Of a stretch of DNA of 30,331 nucleotides, positions 24,098 through 30,331 are shown one piece after another. Every line of letters begins with the position of its first letter. The stretch's first letter is position 1. The notes under the pieces are model-generated. The model was not told the origin of the DNA. It did no database searches and saw only the letters and a program-made list of their open reading frames with translations. The stretch spans positions 1 to 30,331 of the forward strand of contig JBJKXC010000020.1 of NCBI GenBank assembly GCA_045561735.1. The letters run 5' to 3'. The position numbers and the translations under genes were made by a program. Source of the DNA: UBA3537 sp045561735 (GTDB lineage Bacteria; Bacteroidota; Bacteroidia; Flavobacteriales; Flavobacteriaceae).

Positions 24098-25741
24098 ATG
24101 AAAGAGTTGCAGTTTTTTAAAAAAGTATTTTCTTATTACTTTACTCTCACTTTTATCGCAACCTCATTTCTAGTTGTGTTTTGTCAATTTGAATTTGAAA
24201 TTCTATTTAACTTTATTGAGAACTGTTTATTTGCTATTTTAATACTTACTCCTTCTTATTATATTTTAAATACTAGAATTAGATGTTTTTATGATCTTTT
24301 AGTATTTACAGTCTTTTCATTGACAGTTCTTTTAGAATCAATATATTATTTGTTGTTTCAAGTTTTTTTTAGTGCGTCCTCTCTTTTCGTAATGTTGGAC
24401 TCTAATATTGGAGAAGCCAATGAGTTTATTAATTTTTATTTAGGTTTTAAGGAGCTGTTTTTTATTATTTCCTTTGTAGCGTTTGCATTGTATTTTTTCA
24501 ATAAATTGAAAAGACTTAACCGAAAGCTAAAGCCCATTACAGTTCAAAGCGGTCTAGTCTATGGTTTATCAATTTTTGCCCTTGTTGTTTATTTGAAAAT
24601 ATCAAAACAAATAGTTTATAATTTCCCATATTTATTTACAAAATCTGTTGTAGAATATTATCAAACTTCCAAAAGTTTTGATGACTATTCCACTAACAAT
24701 GTTGGATTTTTTTCTAATGTTAATACACAAAATGAAAATGACAACTCTGTTTTTGTTCTTGTTTTGGGTGAATCTACAACCCGTTCTCATATGCAATTGT
24801 ATGGTTATGGGCGCTCCACGAATCCGTTATTGAGCGATATGTCAAATGAGTTGTTGGTTTATAATGACGTCATAAGTCCACACGTACTAACAATTGAATC
24901 TATTACTAAAATGCTTACATTAAGTAATTATGAGTTAGGATATAATCAAACATCAGGGTCTATAATACAACTGGCCAATGCTGCGGGCTATGATACATTT
25001 TGGCTTTCAAATCAGCGACCCATTGGAATTTTTGAGAGTTTGATCACAAAAATTGCTCTTTCTGCCAAACAAACCAAGTTTTTAAGCACAGCGCATGGGC
25101 AACACAATCGCACTTTAGACCAGGTCCTTATTCCCGAACTAAATGAGGTTTTAAAAACAGAAACATCTGATCCTAAATTTATTATCTTGCATTTGATGGG
25201 TACTCATTTTAAATATGTAAACCGTTTTCCAGATTCATTAAATACAGCTTTTAAAACACCTAGAACCAATGATGATGTAAATAATAGACAGATGATCAAA
25301 GATCAATATGATCGTGCTGTTTTAAATAACGATTATGTCATATCAGAAGTCATCAACTCTGTAAAGAAGTATGCAAAGCACAGTGCCGTTTTGTATGTCT
25401 CAGACCATGGTGAAGAACTCGACAACTTGAAGCGCTTGGGTCATAATGAGGATTTTGCAACAAAGAGCATGTACGATATTCCTTTATTTCTTTGGAGGTC
25501 TTCTGAACATAAAAAAACTAATCCATTGTTTTTTGATGCCGATCGCCCCTATATGACAGATGATTTATTTCATAGTTTAGCGGAGTTGTTAAAAATTAAT
25601 GCAAGTCAGGTAGACTCCTCAAGAAGTATTTTCAGTAAATATTTTCAAATGCGTAAACGCGTCATTTTAAAAACGCAAGATTACGATGTGAAATTTAAAA
25701 AGCAAAGTTCAGAGATCAGTTTAAAGGATGAAACGCCCTAA
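24098..25741 (+). CDS. Phosphoethanolamine transferase, CptA-like
   Basis: 547 aa: five membrane helices (about 12-30, 38-58, 65-90, 115-135, 148-166) and a periplasmic sulfatase-fold domain. Predicted zinc and catalytic residues: E225 in VLGESTTRSHMQLYGYGR, nucleophile T265 in SPHVLTIES, H370 in LMGTHFKY, D436/H437 in SDHGEEL and H449 in GHNED. The HVLTIES and FWLSNQRP stretches follow CptA, which adds phosphoethanolamine to LPS core heptose, more than EptA/MCR, where the nucleophile motif is usually flanked by cysteines (none are seen here). It sits between a flippase and a glycosyltransferase, so the acceptor may be the glycan or LPS core. It overlaps the next gene by 14 bases. Confidence 0.88.
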   Translation: MKELQFFKKVFSYYFTLTFIATSFLVVFCQFEFEILFNFIENCLFAILILTPSYYILNTRIRCFYDLLVFTVFSLTVLLESIYYLLFQVFFSASSLFVMLDSNIGEANEFINFYLGFKELFFIISFVAFALYFFNKLKRLNRKLKPITVQSGLVYGLSIFALVVYLKISKQIVYNFPYLFTKSVVEYYQTSKSFDDYSTNNVGFFSNVNTQNENDNSVFVLVLGESTTRSHMQLYGYGRSTNPLLSDMSNELLVYNDVISPHVLTIESITKMLTLSNYELGYNQTSGSIIQLANAAGYDTFWLSNQRPIGIFESLITKIALSAKQTKFLSTAHGQHNRTLDQVLIPELNEVLKTETSDPKFIILHLMGTHFKYVNRFPDSLNTAFKTPRTNDDVNNRQMIKDQYDRAVLNNDYVISEVINSVKKYAKHSAVLYVSDHGEELDNLKRLGHNEDFATKSMYDIPLFLWRSSEHKKTNPLFFDADRPYMTDDLFHSLAELLKINASQVDSSRSIFSKYFQMRKRVILKTQDYDVKFKKQSSEISLKDETP

Positions 25742-26825
25742 AAAAAAAATAGCCATCGTAGTTTCCTCTTTAGGTCGGGGTGGTGCACAGAAAGCTTCTG
25801 CAAATCTTTCTATTTTAATGAATCAATTGAATTGCGATGTGCATATCATTTCTTTGTTAAATAAAATTGATTTTAAATATGCTGGTAAGCTGCTCAATTT
25901 GGGTAAGCTTAAAGACATAGATAATTCAATTTTTGGGAGGTTTAAACGTTTTTTAATTTTTTACAACTATCTCAAAAAAGAAAAATTCGATTTTATTATT
26001 GACAGCCGGTCTCGTCCATTATTTTCAAAGGAATATTTAATTAAAATCCTATTGTATTACAATCAAAAAGTCATTTATATTGTTCATAGCTATTTTTTAA
26101 AAAATTACATACCTACAAATAAATATTTTGCTAGTTTGCTATATGCAAAGGCTTATAGGATAGTTACTGTTTCCGAAGAGATCAAAAATTTGATAAACTC
26201 TAAATATAAATTTGAGCGTTTACAAACAATTCATAATTGCGTAGTTGACTCGACTACAATTATGCCTTCAAAACAACTACAGAAATTGCCGAGAAAATTT
26301 ATATTATTCTTTGGGCGAATAAATGATAAGGTCAAAAATATTTCACTTTTGATAGAATCTTATGCCCTTTCTAAATTAGTTAATAAAGATATCCACCTTG
26401 TTGTTTTAGGGGATGGTCCTGATACTAATAAATTGAAACAAAAAGCACAGTTACTAAATATTGAAACTAAGGTTGTGTTTTCTCCATTTCAGGCCGATCC
26501 AACTCCAATTATTAAAAATGCATTATATTCTGTATTGACAAGTCGTTATGAGGGGTTTGGAATGGTTTTGATTGAAAGTTTAGTACTAGGGGTGCCTGTT
26601 GTGTCTGTAGATTGTAAGTCTGGTCCACGAGAAATTATCATGTCTGAATTCAATGGTCTTCTGGTTGAGAATCATAATCCAATAGCTTTAGCAAATGCTT
26701 TTGATCGAATGGTGGAAGATGAAAAACTATATTTAAATTGTTGTAAAAATGCTTCAATGAGTGTTGAAAGGTTTTCTGTTTCAAATATATCTGAAGCATG
26801 GAAAGCTATTTTGATTGGCGAATAA
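25728..26825 (+). CDS. Glycosyltransferase family 4
   Basis: 365 aa, GT-B fold. The N-terminal Rossmann half begins KKIAIVVSSLGRGGAQKASANL (6-27), and the C-terminal nucleotide-sugar half has FFGRINDKVKNISLLIESY (about 198-216) and the EX7E motif in YEGFGMVLIESLVLGVPVVS (about 271-290). GPREII and the N-GLLV segment (about 298-313) are usual for GT4 enzymes working on surface glycans. It retains the anomeric configuration by family rule; sugar and acceptor are unknown. Its ATG lies 14 bases inside the phosphoethanolamine transferase gene, so translation is coupled. It ends 82 bases from the end of the convergent GT2 gene, and no good terminator is visible between them. Confidence 0.92.
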   Translation: MKRPKKKIAIVVSSLGRGGAQKASANLSILMNQLNCDVHIISLLNKIDFKYAGKLLNLGKLKDIDNSIFGRFKRFLIFYNYLKKEKFDFIIDSRSRPLFSKEYLIKILLYYNQKVIYIVHSYFLKNYIPTNKYFASLLYAKAYRIVTVSEEIKNLINSKYKFERLQTIHNCVVDSTTIMPSKQLQKLPRKFILFFGRINDKVKNISLLIESYALSKLVNKDIHLVVLGDGPDTNKLKQKAQLLNIETKVVFSPFQADPTPIIKNALYSVLTSRYEGFGMVLIESLVLGVPVVSVDCKSGPREIIMSEFNGLLVENHNPIALANAFDRMVEDEKLYLNCCKNASMSVERFSVSNISEAWKAILIGE

Positions 26826-26907
26826 AAGTTAATTCTTAAAGGCCGTTAAATAAATATTTTGTTGGATCAGCTGTCTTTGAATTTTTTTAAGTCCAATTAA
26901 AACAACC

Positions 26908-27769
26908 TTAGGACACTCTAATACTAGCCTTTGCTTTAAGTTTAAGTTCTTTTTTAAAATAGATTTTTTTTAGAAGTTTGTAATTTTTAAAATCTCCATT
27001 TATCTTTCGATCGACCGCAATTGAAAATCGATTCAAGTCTAAATATTTTTTCAAAGCAGAATGCTTACTTTCAGAATCATAAAATTTTTCAAAAATTTTC
27101 AATCTATCAATTTTGTGTTCCGAAATAGACAAATGATTTTCATCAAAACATAAGACTTTACAAGCTGTTTTATTTGAACAAAATGCAACTTTATAATCCA
27201 AAGCGATTCTAATCCACATTTCTGTATCTTGACCAGACTTTAAGCCCTCGTTAAAGTATCCAATATTTTTGAATATTTCTTTTGGAATCATCACGGCAGA
27301 GGTCCATGCTAAACAATCAACGGTTGAGGCCTGAAAAGAAATCGGGAACAATTCCATTATAATTTTCATGCTTAAAAAAATGAGCATTTATAGGATTGGC
27401 ATTGTCAAATTTCTTTGTGTATCCCATTGCATAAAGACCGCAATTGGGGTGTGCGTTTCTCAAATTGTAAAGTTCTTCAAGGTGGCTACTTTTCCATAAA
27501 TCATCAGCGTCCAACAAAGCAATCAAATTTGCATTTGCTTTTTGAATTCCGAAATTTCTCGCCTTGGATACTCCGCCATTTGGAATCGTATATATCTTTA
27601 TTCGTCGGTCTTTAAAAACTTTTACAAGTTCCAGACTTCCATCGGTAGAACCATCGTTCACAATAATTAATTCGAAATCTAAAAATGTTTGATTCAAAGC
27701 ACTTTGAATGGTTTTTTCAATGAACTTTTCTTTGTTATACAGTGGTATGATGATTGAAAAAAATGGCAT
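26908..27769 (-). pseudogene. Glycosyltransferase family 2, broken by a one-base frameshift
   Basis: Two overlapping minus-strand frames together make one GT2 enzyme. The first (27769 down to 27317) gives a normal GT-A start, FFSIIIPLYNKEKFIEKT, the NDGSTDGS nucleotide loop and DxD D88-x-D90 in LLDADDLW. It runs on-model to VPDFF (141-145), then goes off into SGLNR and stops. The second frame resumes with QASTVDCLAWTSAVMIPKEIF and continues to SIRVS at 26908, including the SGQDTEMW acceptor-site region. Removing one A from AAAA at 27334-27337 joins them into a 286-aa protein of normal family length. The cause may be a sequencing error in a homopolymer or real inactivation. The upstream GT2 stop touches its ATG (TAA then ATG). 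Confidence 0.87.
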
Positions 27770-28654
27770 TTAATCAATTGATATAGCACAAAGGTAGCGC
27801 AATCGAAATAAATCAAATAGAAATAGATTTGGGTTTTTGGCTTTAAGATTGTCCTCTAAATTATCTTTAATAAAAGCCGTGATTTTTAAAAAAATTAATG
27901 TTAAATGAAAGAATTCAAGGAATTTATAAGCCTTCAGAACAGAAATACTGTGTTTGCCTATTTTATTATTTCTATAATTTTCATGTAGATTTATCAAGGC
28001 ATTTTTGGTTTTATTAATGAACACTTCATTGTCTTCTGCTTCATTAACGACGACAGGATTATCAATGTGAATTACAGCTGTTGATTGACTTTTTAAAATG
28101 GCTCCAAATATATAATCATTTCCATATGAGTTGTTCTTTATTTGGTTTAATGCACTAAACAGTACGTCTTTGGGTGCCATGAAATTTGAGGAACAAATAA
28201 ATTTGTAAGGGTTTTTAGTTCTTTCAACTGCTTTTTTCTCCTCTCTACTTTTCGCAAATTTGAGTCTCAAAGCACCTGCCTTGGTATTACTTGATTCGTT
28301 AAAATGACGGCCGCCAAACACAAAAGAATTTTCACCAATGTAGGCAATATAATTTTTTAAGAAGTTTTTATTTTGGGGAGTAGTATCTACGTCAATGTAA
28401 ATCAAGCAGTCATATTGAGATACTTCGGCAAGTAACAGTCTGTTTTTAATTCTTCCCAAATTTTTTTTGGATTCAATAAATTTTGCATTAGGAATAGAAT
28501 TTATTTTTTGGTTCAACTCATTTTTAAGAGAAAATGAACCATCATCAATACAAATAATTTCAAATTTTAGTTCTAAAATCAACGCTTGCTTATCGATCTC
28601 ACAGACCAGTGGATAAGCGTTGTAATCAAAACATGGAATTAAAATAGAAAGCAT
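27770..28654 (-). CDS. Glycosyltransferase family 2
   Basis: 294 aa, GT-A fold. The N-terminal MLSILIPCFDYNAYPLV, then ICIDDGS (34-40) and the metal-binding DVD (88-90) in YIDVDTTP mark the nucleotide-sugar site. The FGGRHF (about 113-118) and NDYIFGAIL (about 179-187) regions mark the acceptor side, and the last 60 residues carry hydrophobic stretches that may touch the membrane. Sugar and acceptor are unknown. It is read directly from the FtsE-like gene: stop and start overlap as TAATG at 28652-28656. It is followed with no gap by the frameshifted GT2 gene, so a three-gene minus-strand operon is likely. Confidence 0.88.
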   Translation of the reverse strand: MLSILIPCFDYNAYPLVCEIDKQALILELKFEIICIDDGSFSLKNELNQKINSIPNAKFIESKKNLGRIKNRLLLAEVSQYDCLIYIDVDTTPQNKNFLKNYIAYIGENSFVFGGRHFNESSNTKAGALRLKFAKSREEKKAVERTKNPYKFICSSNFMAPKDVLFSALNQIKNNSYGNDYIFGAILKSQSTAVIHIDNPVVVNEAEDNEVFINKTKNALINLHENYRNNKIGKHSISVLKAYKFLEFFHLTLIFLKITAFIKDNLEDNLKAKNPNLFLFDLFRLRYLCAISID

Positions 28655-29340
28655 TAACTATCTTTTCGTTGTACAACTTCAAACACTTTTTTATCCTCAC
28701 ATCTAAGGGTTTTGCTAGGGTATTTTAAAATCAAAGCATAGTCGTGTGTGGCCATAAAAATGGTATTGCCTTTCTTGTTTAAATCCTGTAAAACCTCCAT
28801 AACTTCCATGCTTGTCTGCGGGTCAAGATTACCGGTTGGTTCATCTGCTAGTATGAGTTCTGGGTCGTTTAACAAAGCTCTGGCAATGGCAATGCGTTGT
28901 TGCTCGCCACCAGAAAGTTCAAACGGAAATTTATCTTTCTTACTTTCCATATTAACTTTTGCTAAAACATCTTCAATTTTTTGATTCATTTTCTCTCGTT
29001 CTTTCCAACCTGTTGCTTGTAATACAAATTTCAGATTACTATAAACTGTACATTCGTTCAAAAGTTTAAAATCTTGAAAAACAATACCAAGTTTACGCCT
29101 TAGAAAAGGTATTTTTTTGTCTTTTAAAGCCTCTAAGTTAAAGCCTACAATCTCTCCTTTTCCGTGGTTTAATTTTAGGTCTCCATAGAGTGTTTTTAAC
29201 AGACTGCTTTTTCCGGATCCTGTTTTGCCAATTAAATATACAAAATCTCCCTTTTTAACATCGATATTTACTTCGCTTAGGATTAGATTTTTGTCTTGGT
29301 AAATGGAAGTGTTTTCTAACTTTAAAACAGAATCAGACAT
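28654..29340 (-). CDS. ftsE: ABC ATPase, cell-division FtsE-like
   Basis: 228-aa soluble ABC ATPase. Walker A GKTGSGKSS (38-46), Q-loop VFQDF (87-91), signature LSGGEQQR (142-149), Walker B LILADEP (162-168) and switch histidine H199 in MATHD. Length, the FQDFKLL sequence and ADEPTGNLDP fit FtsE, which with membrane partner FtsX controls peptidoglycan hydrolases at the septum. FtsX is not in the window, so a lipoprotein-export ATPase such as LolD is the main alternative. Its gene overlaps the following GT2 gene by three bases or fewer, linking it to the glycan genes in transcription. Confidence 0.83.
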   Translation of the reverse strand: MSDSVLKLENTSIYQDKNLILSEVNIDVKKGDFVYLIGKTGSGKSSLLKTLYGDLKLNHGKGEIVGFNLEALKDKKIPFLRRKLGIVFQDFKLLNECTVYSNLKFVLQATGWKEREKMNQKIEDVLAKVNMESKKDKFPFELSGGEQQRIAIARALLNDPELILADEPTGNLDPQTSMEVMEVLQDLNKKGNTIFMATHDYALILKYPSKTLRCEDKKVFEVVQRKDS

Positions 29341-29362
29341 GAATTTTATGTTATTTATTCCA

Positions 29363-29394
29363 TAAAAGTATTACTATTAAAATCAATAATCAAA
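29363..29394 (-). promoter_or_regulatory. Candidate promoter of ftsE-GT2 operon
   Basis: On the minus strand TTTG (29394-29391), 20 bases, then TACTTTTA (29370-29363), one base off TAnnTTTG, 22 bases before the ATG at 29340. The gap 29341-29472 also has an inverted repeat CAATCT-AA-AGATTG at 29416-29429. Confidence 0.38.
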
Positions 29395-29472
29395 TTTCAT
29401 TCAAACATTAAATTTCAATCTAAAGATTGCTTTTCTTTAAGATCTAAGGAATTTTAAAATTTATTAAAAAAA

Positions 29473-30331
29473 CTACGGATAGATAAGGTAATTTGACCTT
29501 AATTTTTTGAACTGTTCTAAATCTTTCTGCCAAGATTTTTTAATTTTTAGAGCACTCCACCCTTTTTCTATTTGTTGCTGAAGGATTGTTTGTCCCGCTA
29601 GTTTTGTGAAGAAGGAGTTGAAAAACGAAGATTTATCATTTGTGTTTTCATAAGCTTCTATCAACCAATTAAGATTAATTTCATTTAGAAAATTAACACT
29701 TTTTAAATCTTTACCATAACATGTTTTTGCCTTGTGTTTTGGGTTCTTTGCGCCAAAATTTGCTTTGGGTATAAATTGAAAAGAGTAGCTTTCGTCACTC
29801 AAAAAGGGACTCCCAAAAATTTGAAACTGATTTTCTGTTCCTCGCCCAACACTCACTTGCGTTCCCTCAAATAGACATAGACTTGGATAAAAATTGATTG
29901 CCTTTTGATTAGGAAGGTTGGGAGAAGGGGGGATCGGCAGAATATAATCGTCCTTTCGATTGTAGTTGGCGATTGGAATAACGGTTAAATCACAGTTCAA
30001 ATCTTCTTTAAGCCAGTGCTCCCCATTGATCATTTTTGCAAATTCCCCAAGGGTCATCCCATGTGTGATTGGTACAGCGTGCATGCCAACAAAGCTTTTG
30101 TATTTTAAATCCAAAACAGGCCCGTCTACATAATGACCATTGGGATTTGGTCGGTCCAATACAATGAGTGGAATATTTAGAGCTGCACAGCCCTCCATCA
30201 CGTAATGCAAGGTGGACAAAAAGGTGTAAAAACGGGTTCCAACATCTTGAATATCAAAAATAACAACATCTAAATCTTCTAAATCTTTAGGATTTGGTTT
30301 TCGATTTTCACCATAAAGCGATACAATCGGG
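29473..30331 (-). CDS. Exo-beta-N-acetylmuramidase NamZ (DUF1343), 5' end outside window
   Basis: The frame is open from the window edge to a stop at 29473, giving 286 codons; the true start lies beyond 30331. Residues read near the edge include IVSLYGENRKP, DVVIFDIQDVGTRFYTF, LDRPNPNGHYVDGPVLD, FVGMHAVPITHGMTLGEFAKMINGE and GTQVSVGRGTENQFQ. All are core DUF1343 sequence. NamZ enzymes remove terminal N-acetylmuramic acid from peptidoglycan fragments for wall recycling, usually as secreted or periplasmic enzymes; a signal peptide cannot be checked here. A TTG at 30217-30219 is an internal leucine and not the start, since the conserved sequence continues upstream of it. Confidence 0.9.
   Translation of the reverse strand, partial: PIVSLYGENRKPNPKDLEDLDVVIFDIQDVGTRFYTFLSTLHYVMEGCAALNIPLIVLDRPNPNGHYVDGPVLDLKYKSFVGMHAVPITHGMTLGEFAKMINGEHWLKEDLNCDLTVIPIANYNRKDDYILPIPPSPNLPNQKAINFYPSLCLFEGTQVSVGRGTENQFQIFGSPFLSDESYSFQFIPKANFGAKNPKHKAKTCYGKDLKSVNFLNEINLNWLIEAYENTNDKSSFFNSFFTKLAGQTILQQQIEKGWSALKIKKSWQKDLEQFKKLRSNYLIYP

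Noticed and set aside
26908..27387. Second half of the broken GT2 as an independent gene
   Set aside because: The first 18 residues from its ATG are out-of-frame translation of the first half; it has no GT-A nucleotide site of its own.
22726..28654. Glycan cluster as a mobile island
   Set aside because: No integrase, transposase, tRNA, direct repeats or other transfer marks were seen at either end; variation by recombination in flanking core genes is still possible.
30217..30331. NamZ starting at the TTG near 30219
   Set aside because: The DUF1343 sequence DVVIFDIQDVGTRFYTF continues upstream in the same frame to the window edge, so the gene is cut by the window and does not start there.
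1..30331. tRNA, rRNA, CRISPR arrays, insertion sequences
   Set aside because: No TpsiC-like GGTTCGAATCC motifs, spaced direct repeats or transposase frames were found on reading both strands.

Overview
This 30.3 kb window looks like chromosome from a Bacteroidota bacterium, most likely a marine or environmental member of the Flavobacteriaceae. The evidence is the low GC content, divergent type II-like and type III glutamine synthetase genes, a stand-alone MnmD, a Bacteroidota-style RF1 with the GPGGQ motif, a long-form PurM, DUF1684 and DUF4920 lipoproteins, and a NamZ (DUF1343) enzyme. Several genes are preceded by the Bacteroidota sigma-factor -7 box TAnnTTTG instead of an E. coli-type -10 box. 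No tRNA, rRNA, CRISPR array, transposase, integrase or phage gene was seen.

Layout. (1) 1-8207, core metabolism and translation: end of a LysM protein, hemL (tetrapyrrole synthesis), a divergent glutamine synthetase pair (GSII on -, GSIII on +), purM, prfA and pyrF. (2) 8255-13397, small regulatory, envelope and housekeeping genes: an unrecognised 129-aa protein divergent from an Lrp/AsnC regulator that overlaps a DUF1684 lipoprotein gene, a CrcB/Fluc fluoride channel, a 62-aa membrane protein, a MazG-like NTP pyrophosphohydrolase, a branched-chain aminotransferase, a DUF4920 lipoprotein and mnmD. (3) 13479-19687: a TIGR01777 epimerase-like protein, then grpE-dnaJ, an ABC-2 exporter pair and a response regulator with a sigma-54 activator ATPase but no C-terminal DNA-binding domain. 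(4) 19752-22725: kdsA (Kdo for LPS) divergent from typA, which is followed directly by a small YgjV-like membrane protein. (5) 22788-28654, surface-glycan genes: a WzxE-like flippase, a CptA-like phosphoethanolamine transferase and a GT4 glycosyltransferase on +, facing two GT2 glycosyltransferases on -. (6) 28654-30331 on -: an FtsE-like ATPase and the 3' part of a NamZ-type exo-N-acetylmuramidase.

How the genes relate. hemL, purM, pyrF, the aminotransferase and the glutamine synthetases cover nitrogen-linked biosynthesis. grpE/dnaJ supply DnaK co-chaperones. kdsA plus the flippase, phosphoethanolamine transferase and glycosyltransferases point to building and decorating LPS or another surface glycan, and FtsE and NamZ act on the cell wall. 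Nothing here is clearly a new defence or mobile system. The points most worth a second look are a one-base frameshift in the GT2 gene at 27334-27337, the activator with GAFTSA in place of GAFTGA and no helix-turn-helix, a DnaJ with only two of the usual four zinc-binding repeats, inverted repeats at the starts of several genes, and the unrecognised cysteine-containing gene beside the Lrp regulator.
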